Assembly (NCBI GenBank): GCA_049841135.1
Contig: JASGHK010000004.1
Location: 2,108,001-2,172,000 of the forward strand
DNA: 64,000 nucleotides
Source: JACRCT01 sp049841135
Lineage (GTDB): Bacteria > Myxococcota > Myxococcia > Myxococcales > UBA5297
Direction: 5' to 3'
Position 1 is the first letter of the stretch; each line of letters begins with the position of its first letter. The notes below the pieces were generated by a model. The model ran no database searches. It worked only from the letters and a program-made list of their open reading frames with translations, and was not told where the DNA came from. Both the position numbers and the translations under genes were made by a program. Below, piece by piece: positions 34,712-43,909 of this stretch.

Positions 34712-36168
34712 GCCGCCGCGGCCTTCGCGCGGGAAGCCGAGTCGTCCTGGCGTCGGCGCCGCTCTCGCTCTCGCTCGTGCTCCTGGCAGCGTGCTCCTGC
34801 GAAAGGCAGGCAGCGCAGCCGGCGGCCGCGCTCCCGGTTGGTCGCGCGGAGCCTCGGGCCCTGAGCCCCGCGGAGGAGAAGGTGCTCGCCGAGCGCCTCT
34901 CGGCGCTCTACGGCACGCGACTGGCGACCCTGGCCTCGGACCGGAACTGGCCCGGAAGCGAAGTCCGGGTCGCGCTCCAGACGAGCCCCGAGGGCGCCGT
35001 TCAGGAGCTGGAGGTCACGCTCGTCCCCTCGCACCCCGAGCTTGCCAAGACTCTTCGGGAGCTCCTGGCGGGCGCGTGCGCAGGCAGCTGCCCGCCCTCG
35101 GCGCGCGGCAAGCTCGTGCTCAAGGCCCTGCACCGACCGCGGCCCGCCAAGCCGTTCGCCATCGGAGTCTCGGCCGACGGGAAGCGCGTCGCGCGCGTCC
35201 TCAACGAGCCGGGCCCCAAGACGCTGGAGCTCTTCGACGCGGCCTCGGGCAAGCATCTCGCCGACGCGGCGATACCCGCAGTCGACGGGGACCCGGACCT
35301 GGGCGACGTGAGGACCCTGGAGCTCGCAGGTCCCCACGTGATCCTCGTTGGCCACGAACATCGCGTGTTCTTCGATCTCGGCTCCAGGCAGGCCAGAGTC
35401 CTGGAGCGTGGCCAGGTCTGGGGCCGCCAGGAAGTCTCCATCGCGCGTGACGGCTCTGGTGCTCTCTTCTGCTTCCAGCCCCACATGTTCATTCGCGGCG
35501 TCGACCCCGCCGCCGAGCCCGGCTCCGCTCCGCCGCCTTCGGCCCCGGTCGGCGGCTCGGCCTGGCTGCGCCTCGACGTCGACGGTTCCACGGTCGCCGC
35601 CCTGGCTCCCGAGATGCCGGCCGGCTGCGACGCCGTGGTCTCGCCGGAGGGCCGCTGGCTCGCGAAACGCGTCGAGGGCCTCCAGGTCGGAGACTTGCGC
35701 ACCGCCAAGCGCGTCCTTCACTACCCTTCACCGAAGTGCGTACTGGGCCCTCCAGCGTTCTCGCTCGACGGCAAGGCGCTTTCGGCGGTCGAGTCTTGCG
35801 GGACCGAGGCCCGCTTGCTGCGCTGGAGGACCGGGACCTGGGAGCCACTGCCAGCACAGCCCCTGCGCTTCCGGGAGGTGACGGTCCTGCGCGCGATCTC
35901 CCAGGACGGCCGCCTGGGGTTCGTCGCCCCGTACTCTGGCGAGGCGAGCGTCGTGGACCTGACCTCGGCGGAGACCCTCTACCGCATCCCCACAGAGGGC
36001 GACCGCGCCGAAGTTGTGCTGCTCGACGGCGAGGTGTTCGTGGCCAACAAGCACCTCAACCCTCGCCGGGTGGCGGTCCACTCGCTCGCGCAACGCCAGG
36101 TGCTCTGGACCCTCGGCAACACCCCCGGCACCACGCCGACCATGGCCGACGGTCACCTACCGGAGTGA
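34708..36168 (+). CDS. Lipoprotein with propeller-like repeats
   Basis: Starts at TTG 34708, overlapping the previous stop (TTGA). The product has 486 residues. A long signal region ends in LVLLAACSC, a lipobox. The mature part begins with a helical domain (SPAEEKVLAERLSALYGTRLATLASDRNWPG, then VRVALQTSPEGAVQELEVTL). It continues as about six blades (FAIGVSADGKRVARV, CDAVVSPEGRWLAKRV, RAISQDGRLGFVAP). No catalytic motif is evident. The overlapping start implies translational coupling to the lyase-ligase, which suggests an envelope role connected with that product; this is inference only. Confidence 0.75.
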   Translation: MSRRGLRAGSRVVLASAPLSLSLVLLAACSCERQAAQPAAALPVGRAEPRALSPAEEKVLAERLSALYGTRLATLASDRNWPGSEVRVALQTSPEGAVQELEVTLVPSHPELAKTLRELLAGACAGSCPPSARGKLVLKALHRPRPAKPFAIGVSADGKRVARVLNEPGPKTLELFDAASGKHLADAAIPAVDGDPDLGDVRTLELAGPHVILVGHEHRVFFDLGSRQARVLERGQVWGRQEVSIARDGSGALFCFQPHMFIRGVDPAAEPGSAPPPSAPVGGSAWLRLDVDGSTVAALAPEMPAGCDAVVSPEGRWLAKRVEGLQVGDLRTAKRVLHYPSPKCVLGPPAFSLDGKALSAVESCGTEARLLRWRTGTWEPLPAQPLRFREVTVLRAISQDGRLGFVAPYSGEASVVDLTSAETLYRIPTEGDRAEVVLLDGEVFVANKHLNPRRVAVHSLAQRQVLWTLGNTPGTTPTMADGHLPE

Positions 36169-36231
36169 ATCCCTTCTGGGCCCCGGCTCCACCGAGGCCT
36201 TCCAACGAAGTCTTTCGCAAGCGCGGTCAAG

Positions 36232-37185
36232 ATGCGCAGCCCGCATCTGGCTACCTTCGGCAGCACGTGGAGGACGCAAGTGCTGACGCAGTGGGACAGG
36301 ATCAAGGCCGCACAGCGGATGCAGGACCACATCGAGGCGCACCTGGGCGAGCCGATCACCATGGCTGCCCTGGCGCGCGCCGCCTGCTACTCGCAGTTCC
36401 ACGCCGCCCGGGTGTTCAAGGAGTTCACCGGAAAGGCGCCCTTCGAGTACATCCGCCTGAGGCGTCTGTCGGCCGCGGCGCAGCGTCTGCAAGAGACGCC
36501 CGCCAAGGTGATCGACGTGGCCTTCGACTTCGTCTTCGATTCGCACGAGGGCTTCACCCGGGCCTTCGCGCGTCAGTTCGGCGTGTCTCCACGGAAGTTC
36601 CGCCAGAGCGCGGAGCCAGTCGAGCTGTTCATGCCTCCCCAGCTGCGCGACTGGTACACCCGGAGGCAACGTGGAGAGATGGCGATGACCGAGAAGACCA
36701 AGCCCAACACCGTGTTCGTCCAGGTCCTCGACCGTCCGGCGCGCCGGATGATCGTCAAGCGCGGCCAGAAGGCGACGCACTACTTCGAGTACTGCGAGGA
36801 AGTGGGCTGCGACGTCTGGGACCAGCTCGCGGCGCTGAAGGACACGCTGCAGGAGCCCATGGGCCTGTGGCTGCCTGAGAGTCTCCAGAAGCCTGGGACC
36901 TCGAAGTACGTCCAGGGGGTCGAGGTCGCCAAGGACTACGCGGGGCTGGTACCGCCAGGCTTCGAGCTGATGGACCTGCCCGCCTGCAAGATGATGGTCT
37001 TCCAGGGCCCGCCGTTCGAGGACAAGGACTTCGAGCAGGCCATCGCCGACCTCTGGGACGTGATGAGCGCGTACAAGCCGGAGACGTACGGGTTCCGGTG
37101 GGCGGACGAGGACGGGCCGCGGTTCCAGCTCAAGCCCGAGGGGTACCGCGGGTACATCGAAGGACGGCCGGTGCGGGTCGTCTAG
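36232..37185 (+). CDS. AraC-type regulator with GyrI-like effector domain
   Basis: Transcription factor of 317 residues; a GTG at 36280 could be the true start. Residues about 17-120 hold two AraC helix-turn-helix motifs (ITMAALARAACYSQFHAARVFKEFTG, and VIDVAFDFVFDSHEGFTRAFARQFGVSPRKFR). Residues 145-317 form a GyrI-like small-molecule binding domain (RMIVKRGQKATHYFEYCEEVG, then GFELMDLPACKMMVFQGPPFE, and GYIEGRPVRVV). This arrangement (DNA-binding domain first) is that of Rob/SoxS-like multidrug-responsive regulators. No effector gene is obvious next to it. Confidence 0.93.
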   Translation: MRSPHLATFGSTWRTQVLTQWDRIKAAQRMQDHIEAHLGEPITMAALARAACYSQFHAARVFKEFTGKAPFEYIRLRRLSAAAQRLQETPAKVIDVAFDFVFDSHEGFTRAFARQFGVSPRKFRQSAEPVELFMPPQLRDWYTRRQRGEMAMTEKTKPNTVFVQVLDRPARRMIVKRGQKATHYFEYCEEVGCDVWDQLAALKDTLQEPMGLWLPESLQKPGTSKYVQGVEVAKDYAGLVPPGFELMDLPACKMMVFQGPPFEDKDFEQAIADLWDVMSAYKPETYGFRWADEDGPRFQLKPEGYRGYIEGRPVRVV

Positions 37186-37299
37186 CCCTCTGCTCGCAGG
37201 CTGCTAAAGATAGGCAGCTACTTTGTGACATGACTCTCGGCCCCCCGAGCGCGGGAGCCCACGGGCGCAAGCGTCGCAGAGCAGAGCCGGCAGTGGTGC

Positions 37300-37373
37300 A
37301 AGAGCTCCGACCAGCCGGCCGAAGGCAACCCACGAACCCCTCCCGCAGTTTTGGGAGGGGGCAGGCGGGAGGG
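37300..37373 (+). repeat. Dispersed intergenic repeat A
   Basis: Good copy: AAGAGCTCCGACCAGCC head, GAAGGCAACCCACGAAC middle, and CCCCTCCCGCAGTTTTGGGA tail followed by GGGGGCAGGCGGGAGGG. It sits between convergent genes, where its hairpin could end transcription. Confidence 0.82.
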
Positions 37374-37386
37374 TCCGCGCGGGCGC

Positions 37387-38541
37387 TTAGATCATCGCGA
37401 CCGCTTCGATCTCCACCAGCAGGTTGTCGCGGCAGACATCCGCGATGAGCGGCACGCCCGGGATCTTCGGGACCCGCAGCCGCCGCGTGGCGCTCTGGTA
37501 CGCGTCGAACACCGCCAGGTCCTTGCAGAAGACCGTCGCCTGGCACAGGTGCTCCAGCCCGCCGCCCTGGTCCTCGAGGATGGCGGCGATGGCGATGAGC
37601 GTGTCCAGGCACTGCGCCTCGCGCTCGCCCAGGTGCGTCGTCGCGCCCGCGGCGTTGATGGACGCCGTGCCGGAGATGAAGACGGTCTTGTGGCCGTCGC
37701 TCTCCAGCACCACCGCCCGCGAGAACGCCGAGCCGTACGAGAAGGCCTTGTCCTGGCGCGGCGTCTTGATGACCGGCACGACCTTGAGGCTGCTCTTCTT
37801 GCCGAGCTCCACGGCCAGCACGTCCATCAGGCACTCTTCCTGGTCGCTGCGCGCCTGGATTCCGGTCGAGGCCGGGAAGATGGACCCTTCGCTCGCCGAC
37901 AGGCCGACCCGGCCATAGTGCTTGTTGCGCACCTTGTTGAACTCGCCGTACCAGTCGAGGATTCGCGACAGGTAGATCCACGTGCGCGGGACGTCCTTGA
38001 AGGTCAGCTGGTGCTCGGCGAGCGCCGCCGCGACGTTGTCGAACATCTGCTGCGCCTGGCACGACGGGCAGTCGCGCAGGGCGCCGTCCGGGCCGCGGCC
38101 GTCGATGGCCGCGAAGTGCAGCAGCTTGTAGTCCTCACCGGTCCAGCGCCGGCCGATCGCCGCGCCGTTCTTTTCGATGGTCGTGATGAGCTTCTCGCCG
38201 GACTTCTTGGGCGAGGCGCCCCAGATCTGCAGGCCGGCGAAGGAGCCGCCTTGTGCCGGGGGGCCCTCGAGGAACGTGACCGGGACCCTGGTATCCAGGT
38301 CGCGCCGCGCGTACTCCTCGCGCCGGGCGGAGAGGAGGGCCTCGCGCTGCGGGCGCAGGCCGTAGACCTTCTCCTGCATCACCTGGATGTTCTTCTCGGC
38401 CAGCAGCGTCGCCGCCTGGGCGAAGACGGCCTTGGCCTCGGCCGGCCCGGCCTTGGCGGCCGCCGGGGTCCCGGTGAGGAACCACTCGGTGTGGGTCGGG
38501 TGCGCGGTGCTGCGCGCGGTGATCAGGTTCGGGTCGCTCAT
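37387..38541 (-). CDS. Chorismatase-like protein with RidA/YjgF-type fold
   Basis: Product of 384 residues. The start ATG 38541 overlaps the stop of the upstream Fe-S gene. The C-terminal half has RidA-type features (TVFISGTASINAAGATTHLGEREAQCLDTLIAIAAIL). With the central motif YGEFNKVRNKHYGRVG and GSIFPASTGIQ it resembles FkbO/Hyg5/XanB2-type chorismatases, once called pteridine-dependent deoxygenase-like proteins. These cleave chorismate to hydroxybenzoates or a dihydroxycyclohexadiene carboxylate. A pair CPSCQAQQ near residue 180 is unusual for a chorismatase. The operon includes DAHP synthase, the first enzyme toward chorismate, which supports an aromatic role. Another Rid-type hydrolase is the main alternative. 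Confidence 0.6.
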   Translation of the reverse strand: MSDPNLITARSTAHPTHTEWFLTGTPAAAKAGPAEAKAVFAQAATLLAEKNIQVMQEKVYGLRPQREALLSARREEYARRDLDTRVPVTFLEGPPAQGGSFAGLQIWGASPKKSGEKLITTIEKNGAAIGRRWTGEDYKLLHFAAIDGRGPDGALRDCPSCQAQQMFDNVAAALAEHQLTFKDVPRTWIYLSRILDWYGEFNKVRNKHYGRVGLSASEGSIFPASTGIQARSDQEECLMDVLAVELGKKSSLKVVPVIKTPRQDKAFSYGSAFSRAVVLESDGHKTVFISGTASINAAGATTHLGEREAQCLDTLIAIAAILEDQGGGLEHLCQATVFCKDLAVFDAYQSATRRLRVPKIPGVPLIADVCRDNLLVEIEAVAMI

Positions 38542-39479
38542 GTGGTGGTCGTCGTCTTGGGGTTGCGGGGCTTGGGCGGCTTCTGCGGCGCCTGGAGGAT
38601 GGGCTCACGCATGAACCCGGCTTGCCGGCCGCCGGTCCCGGGCGTGACCTTGGTCCGGTCCTCCGGCGTCTTCCCGACCGGACAGGCGTTGAGGCAGTAG
38701 AAGCAGCCGGCGAAGGTCCCCACCACGAAGACGGTGGCGCGGTGCAGGCGCACCCAGTCCTCGCTGTTGATGGCCGCCAGGCGCTCCTCCTTGGTCTCCA
38801 TGTTCATCAGCTTGGTGACGAAGTCGCGCAGCATCTTGCCGCCATGGGGCATGGCGTTGGGCACGCACAGCGGCTTCTTGATGGTGCGCGCGCCGGGGAC
38901 GATGGCCTCGTACGGGCACGCCTTGACGCACAGGTCGGGGCAGCCTTCGCACGGGTTCCAGGTCAGCTTCTGGTCCGGCTCGTACTCGGCCGTCGTGAGC
39001 ACGCTGATGAAGTAGCAGCGCGGGCCGAACTGCGGGGTGATGCAGATGAGCGGCTTGCCCAGGATGCCCAGGCCGGCCTCGATGGCCACGTGGCGGTGCG
39101 ACAGCTCGGCGAAGATGCCGCCGTTGGCCGGCCCGGGGTCGGCCATGTTGCCCGCCGACAGCGCCAGGGTCTTCACGCCGCGCCGCTCGAGCCAGTGCGC
39201 CAGCTCCAGCGCGTAGTTGTTGAGCAGGTCGCAGGTGCGCCAGGCGATCCACCGGGTGTTCTGCAGGTTCTCGGTGGTGCCCAGCTCGGCGGCGCCGTCC
39301 AACAGGTGCAGGCCGATGGAGATGACCGTCTTCGCCTCGGGCCACAGGCGCGACGGCTTGTACATCGTGGGCGTGACCTTGTTCAGGTGCTCGGTGGAGA
39401 CGAAGCCGCACAGGTCGGCCCCGTGGTCGAGCACCCACTGCCGCACGTCTTCCTTGGTGGGGATCGCTGGCTGTTTCAT
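38538..39479 (-). CDS. 4Fe-4S protein of the QueG-like / reductase family
   Basis: ATG 39479 (MKQPAIPTKED) is preferred; a GTG nine bases earlier is possible. The product has 313 residues. The fold signature is EAGLGILGKPLICITPQFGPRCYFISVLTTAE, as in QueG-related corrinoid/Fe-S reductases. Two 4Fe-4S binding sites follow: CEGCPDLCVKACPYEA (about 185) and CFYCLNACPVGK (about 270). It ends in a Pro/Lys/Thr-rich tail. It lacks a clear HEAT-like C-terminal domain of true QueG, so epoxyqueuosine reduction is doubtful. It is placed between DAHP synthase and the chorismatase-like gene, so a redox step on an aromatic intermediate is conceivable. Confidence 0.8.
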   Translation of the reverse strand: MKQPAIPTKEDVRQWVLDHGADLCGFVSTEHLNKVTPTMYKPSRLWPEAKTVISIGLHLLDGAAELGTTENLQNTRWIAWRTCDLLNNYALELAHWLERRGVKTLALSAGNMADPGPANGGIFAELSHRHVAIEAGLGILGKPLICITPQFGPRCYFISVLTTAEYEPDQKLTWNPCEGCPDLCVKACPYEAIVPGARTIKKPLCVPNAMPHGGKMLRDFVTKLMNMETKEERLAAINSEDWVRLHRATVFVVGTFAGCFYCLNACPVGKTPEDRTKVTPGTGGRQAGFMREPILQAPQKPPKPRNPKTTTTT

Positions 39480-39581
39480 GCGGCGCACACTAGCTCCGGC
39501 GTTTCGGGTCGGGCAACGAACGGCCCCTCGCCGACTTGGGGGATTGCGAAATCGAGATATCGAGGTTCCCCGGGAGGGGGA

Positions 39582-40616
39582 TCAGGCGAGCTCGACCCCC
39601 ACGGCGCCTGCGATCTGCTCGAGCGACGCCATCGTCTCGGCGAAGCGCTCCGGCGTCAGCGACTGCGGGCCGTCGGAGAGCGCCTTCTCGGGCTCGGGGT
39701 GGACCTCGATCATCAGGCCGTCGGCGCCCACCGCGAGCGCGGCGCGGGCCAGCGGGAGGATGAGCCGCCAGTCGCCGGTGCCGTGCGAGGGGTCGACGAT
39801 GATCGGCAGGTGCGTGAGCCGCTTGATGAGCGGGATGGAGCCCAGGTCCAGCGTGTTGCGGGTCATCGTCTCGAAGGTGCGGATGCCGCGCTCGGCGAGC
39901 ACCACCTGGGTGTTGCCGTTCTTCATGATGTACTCGGCGGCCATCAAGAGCTCCTGGATCTGAGCCGACTGGCCGCGCTTGAGCATCACCGGCTTGCGGA
40001 TGCTTCCGATGGCCTCGAGCAGCGCGAAGTTCTGCATGTTGCGCGCGCCGATCTGCAGCATGTCCGCCGTCTTCGCCACCAGCTCCAGCGTCGCCGTGTC
40101 CACCACCTCGGTGACGATGGGCATGCCCGTCTTCTCGCGGGCCTCGGCGAGCAGGGCCAGGCCCTCCTCCTTCATGCCCTGGAACGAGTAGGGGCTGGTG
40201 CGGGGCTTGTACGCCCCGCCGCGCAGCGCGCAGGCGCCCGCGGCCTTGACCCCCTCGGCGGCGGCGAAGAGCTGCTCGCGGCTCTCGACGGCGCACGGCC
40301 CGGCGACGACGCCGAACTTGCCGCCACCGAACTGGGCCACGCGCGGGGTGGAGTCGATCTTCACGACCGTGTCGTCGACCTTGACCACGCGGGAGACGAG
40401 CTTGAAGGAGCGCGACATCGGGACGACGTCGGCGACGCCCGGCCAGCGCGCGAGGTTCGCCGGGTCGACGCTCTTCAGGTCGCCGGTGACGCTGACCGCC
40501 AGCCGCTGGGTTCCGGGGACCTTCTGCCCGGTGCAGCCCAGCTTCTTGACGCGGGCGATGACGTCCTCGACGTGCGCCTCCGTCGCCCCCGACTCCATCA
40601 GGATGATCCGAAGCAT
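39582..40616 (-). CDS. aroF: 3-deoxy-7-phosphoheptulonate (DAHP) synthase
   Basis: First enzyme of the shikimate pathway; it joins phosphoenolpyruvate and erythrose 4-phosphate. ATG 40616 gives 344 residues. Residues 1-70 form a ferredoxin-like regulatory domain (RIILMESGATEAHVEDVIARVKKLG), the hallmark of the type I-beta group in which aromatic feedback acts through this domain. The barrel shows VVAGPCAVESREQ, LRGGAYKPRTSPYSFQG, MLQIGARNMQNFALL, PVMLKRG and PIIVDPSHGTG. It is the first gene of a three-gene operon with the Fe-S and chorismatase-like proteins. A short upstream frame with Trp and Phe near its start (40598-40666) is noted under findings. Confidence 0.96.
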   Translation of the reverse strand: MLRIILMESGATEAHVEDVIARVKKLGCTGQKVPGTQRLAVSVTGDLKSVDPANLARWPGVADVVPMSRSFKLVSRVVKVDDTVVKIDSTPRVAQFGGGKFGVVAGPCAVESREQLFAAAEGVKAAGACALRGGAYKPRTSPYSFQGMKEEGLALLAEAREKTGMPIVTEVVDTATLELVAKTADMLQIGARNMQNFALLEAIGSIRKPVMLKRGQSAQIQELLMAAEYIMKNGNTQVVLAERGIRTFETMTRNTLDLGSIPLIKRLTHLPIIVDPSHGTGDWRLILPLARAALAVGADGLMIEVHPEPEKALSDGPQSLTPERFAETMASLEQIAGAVGVELA

Positions 40617-40848
40617 CGTTGATTCCTTGCTTCCTCTAGAAATGAAGGGCGGTGAATGAACCACATTCTTCGACGGTTGCCCAGCCTCGAGCCCCCTCCT
40701 GTCGGGGGCCTCCTGGACGGGCCGCGTGGCGTCCGAGCGTCGGCCGGCTCGCGGCTCCTCGCGCGGCACGGTGGCGCAGCGATGACCACCGTCGATCGCC
40801 CGTGCTAGCGTTCGCCCCCCACCTCGAAGAGCCGAAGAGAGCACGCCC

Positions 40849-41661
40849 ATGCCCCTCCGCATCCCGCTCTACCAGGTCGATGCCTTCGCCGAGCAGGTCT
40901 TCCACGGCAACCCGGCCGCCGTCTGCCCGCTCGAGCGCTGGCTGCCCGACGAGACGCTGCAGGCCATCGCCGCCGAGAGCAACGTCACCGAGACGGCGTT
41001 CCTGGTGAAGGACGAGTCCGACTACCACCTGCGCTTCTTCACGCCCGCGACCGAGGTCGACCTGTGCGGCCACACCGCGCTGGCCAGCGCCTTCGTGGTC
41101 TTCCACCGGCTGGCGCCCGACCGCGAGTCGGTGACCTTCCATACCCAGAGCGGACCGCTGCACGTGATGCGCAAGGGCGAGCTGTTCGAGATGGACCTGC
41201 CTTCGCGCCCGCCGACGCCCTCGTCGCCGCCTCCGGGCCTCGAGGAGGCGCTGGGGCTGGTGCCGCGCGAGGTGCTGGAGGCGCGCGACCTGCTCTGCGT
41301 GCTGGAGAACGAGCGGGCGGTCCGCGACCTGCGCCCGGACATGACCAAGCTGGGCGCGCTCGACCTGTTCGCGGTCATCGTCACCGCGCCCGCGGATCCC
41401 GGGCATGGCGTGGACTTCGTCTCGCGCTTCTTCGCGCCCGCCGTCGGCGTTCCCGAGGACCCGGTCACGGGCTCCTCCCACGCCACCCTCGTGCCCTACT
41501 GGTCGGCCCGGCTCGGCCGAGGCTCGGGCAAGCTCGTCTCCGAGCAGGTCTCGACGCGCGGGGGCCGGGTCGAGGGCCACCTCGAGGGAGACCGGGTGCG
41601 CATCGCCGGGCGGTGTGCCCCGTTCCTCGAGGGCGTCATCAACATCGACCTGCCCGACTGA
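40849..41661 (+). CDS. PhzF-family isomerase
   Basis: Product of 270 residues. The family start is textbook (IPLYQVDAFAEQVFHGNPAAVCPL). The catalytic Glu lies in NVTETAFLV (about residue 47), and CGHTALASAFVVF and FFAPAVGVPEDPVTGSSH are the second-domain signatures. PhzF in phenazine pathways isomerises dihydrohydroxyanthranilate, but many homologues of unknown substrate exist and no other phz gene is present. It is divergent from DAHP synthase across 232 bp. The placement beside a chorismate-linked operon makes an aromatic-ring substrate plausible. Confidence 0.92.
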   Translation: MPLRIPLYQVDAFAEQVFHGNPAAVCPLERWLPDETLQAIAAESNVTETAFLVKDESDYHLRFFTPATEVDLCGHTALASAFVVFHRLAPDRESVTFHTQSGPLHVMRKGELFEMDLPSRPPTPSSPPPGLEEALGLVPREVLEARDLLCVLENERAVRDLRPDMTKLGALDLFAVIVTAPADPGHGVDFVSRFFAPAVGVPEDPVTGSSHATLVPYWSARLGRGSGKLVSEQVSTRGGRVEGHLEGDRVRIAGRCAPFLEGVINIDLPD

Positions 41662-41782
41662 ACCGGGCCGCCAGCCTCTGTCGGCTACGAAACGAACGGC
41701 TCCCCGCGGCATCGCAGGGGGCGCAAGCGTGCGTTCCCGGCGAATAGAAGAACCGAATCCGCCTGCCACCTTCGGGGAGCCT

Positions 41783-42887
41783 ATGTCCGACAACGTCGAC
41801 CTCAGCAAACCCGTGGTCATCGCCCCCGACACCTACTGGGTCGGCCAATGCGAAGGCTCGCTGCTCGAGCGCAACATCTTCCTGCGCGTCTTCAAGAAGA
41901 ACGGCCAGGCGCTGGTCAACCTGCTGGTCGACCCGGGCCCGCCGGCCGACCTGATCGTGCTGGCGAACAAGGTGGGCGCCGTCGCCGGCGAGCTGCGCAA
42001 CGTCAACCTGGTCTTCGCCAACCACCAGGACCCGGACGTCGCCTTCAACGCCGGCTACCTGCAGAAGCTCAACCCGAACCTGACCGTCGTCTGCTCCGAG
42101 GACACCTGGCGGCTCATACGCTTCTACGGCCTCAACCCCAAGCGCTACTACGCGGTCGAGCGGTTCAAGAACCTCTCGATGCAGCTCGCGACCGGCCACG
42201 AGCTGCGCTTCGTGCCGACGCCGTTCTGCCACTTCCGCGGCGCGACGATGATCTACGACCCGGAGACCCGGGTCCTGTTCACCGGCGACCTGCTGGGCGG
42301 GCTCACCTACCTCCCCAGCTTCTTCGCCACCGAGCAGAGCTGGGAGGGGATGAAGGCCTTCCACCAGATCTACATGCCGACGCAGGAGGCGCTGGCCCTG
42401 GCGGTGCGCAGCATCCGCGCGCTCGACCCGGCGCCGGTCCTGATCGCCCCGCAGCACGGCAGCCTCATCACTGCCGACTGGATCCCCTACTTCCTCGAGC
42501 GGCTCGAGCGGCTGCCGGTGGGCCTGAACCTGCTGCTCGACAGCCACCAGAAGGAGAACTACCTGGCGGCGATGAACGAGCTGCTCATGGAGCTGGCCCG
42601 GACGCTCGGCTCCACGCCGATCGGCGAGGCCATCCGCATCCTCGGCTCCGACGACTCCATCTCCAGCGTCATCCAGGCCGACGCGACCGGCGTGCGGGAC
42701 ATCAAGGTCGACCTGCGCACGGCGATCGAGATCTTCACGCAGCAGCTCGCGCGCCTGCTGCCGGGCCAGGGCCCCGCGATCGGAGATGGCGGTGGTCAAG
42801 GTGCTGCTCGGGCGGAACATCCCGCTGCCGGAGAGCATGCAGCGGGCGTCGACGGAGAGCCCGGACTTCGTGCAGCCGCCGGGGTGA
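41783..42887 (+). CDS. Metallo-beta-lactamase-fold (diiron flavoprotein-like) protein, frameshifted near its end
   Basis: Product of 367 residues after correction. The MBL fold is clear, but the metal motif is that of oxygen-binding diiron (ODP) proteins and not HxHxDH: LVFANHQDPDVAFNAGYLQ, then ELRFVPTPFCHFRGATMIYDPETRVLFTGDLLGG, and VLIAPQHGS. Such domains occur in flavodiiron proteins and O2 sensors; no flavodoxin domain is attached. The C-terminal 100 residues are helical and unassigned. The frame breaks beside GATC at 42778-42784: GATCGGAG in place of an expected GATCGAG. Removing one G gives PAIEMAVVKVLLGRNIPLPES and a stop at 42885. Confidence 0.85.
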
Positions 42888-42890
42888 GCT

Positions 42891-43824
42891 TCAGGCAATC
42901 TCCCAGGTCGCAATCTTCGAATGGCCTGCGCAGCCCGCGAGCAGGTAGCCCGAGCTTCCCTGCCTCGCACAGGAGAAGCGTGCGTTCCTGACGCCCTCGC
43001 CCGCGTCCAACCGCGCCATCGGCTGGCCGGAGTCGACGTTCCAGACCATGGCCGCAGTCTTTGCGCCACTGGAGGCGACGCAGCGCTTGCCGTCATAGGA
43101 GAGCGAGACGCGCTCGACGTTCCGGCCGTACGGCAAGACGCGCACGAGCGCGCCGGAGGCGTCGTAGACCCGGATCTCCTTGCCGCGGCCGCCCATGGCG
43201 ATCCGGTCGGCGCGGAAGTCGAGGTCGTTCACCCAGCCGTTGCCGGCGAAGGTCCCGCGGGGCGTCCCGTCCCTGGCGTCAAAGGTACGCAGCGCCCCAT
43301 CGGTCCCGGCGGCGGCCACCAGCCTCCCCTCGGGATCGATGCGCGCGCCATTGGCGAAGCTCTTCTTCAGAATCGTTCGCCCAGCGCACCTGCAGCGTCC
43401 TGGCGTCGTAGACGACGAGCTGCTTGCACAGCCTCGTGCCTGCGAGCGTCTTCCCGTCCGCCGTGGCGTTGAGCCGCGTGAAGATGCCTGGCTTGGTGTC
43501 GACCGGGCCGACCTCCTTCTTCCCGTGCCAGGCGCAAAGCTCCAACGCGCCGAACGCCGCCGCGACCACCGAGCCGTCCTCTGAGATCGCTGCCTCCCAG
43601 CAGACTGACTGCCTCGTCGCCGAATTCTTCCGGTACCAACGCGTGGGACTCCCCGTATTCGGGTCCAGGGTCCAAACGCCTTTGAAGGACGTGACGAGCA
43701 GATCGCTGCTTCCGGGCATGGGCTGCACCGACTCCAGGGACTCGTCGTACGGCCCGAGGTTTACGCGGGCACAGCTGGTGGGCGCGAGCACCGGAACGTC
43801 GCTCTTCTTGGTCTTGGCAGGCAT
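42891..43824 (-). CDS. WD40-like propeller protein, frameshifted
   Basis: ATG 43824 (MPAKTKKSDV) begins a 310-residue product after correcting a frameshift at minus-strand GATTC (43372-43376). Deleting one T gives RWANDLKKSFANGARIDPEG. Blade motifs recur (LLVTSFKGVWTLDPNTG, LVVYDARTLQVRW, ALRTFDARDGTPRGTF, IRVYDASGALVRVL, AMVWNVDSGQPMARL), so it is a cytoplasmic propeller with about six or seven blades and no signal peptide. The specific function is unknown. It is convergent with the MBL-fold gene and stands just upstream of, and divergent from, the NrdG-like radical SAM gene. Confidence 0.75.
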
Positions 43825-43909
43825 GCCGCGGAGTATCCCAGAGATACCTCCCGCTCGTTCTGGGGGACGACCTTCCAACGTTATGGAAAGTCTGGCCTAA
43901 TCGCCGGCC

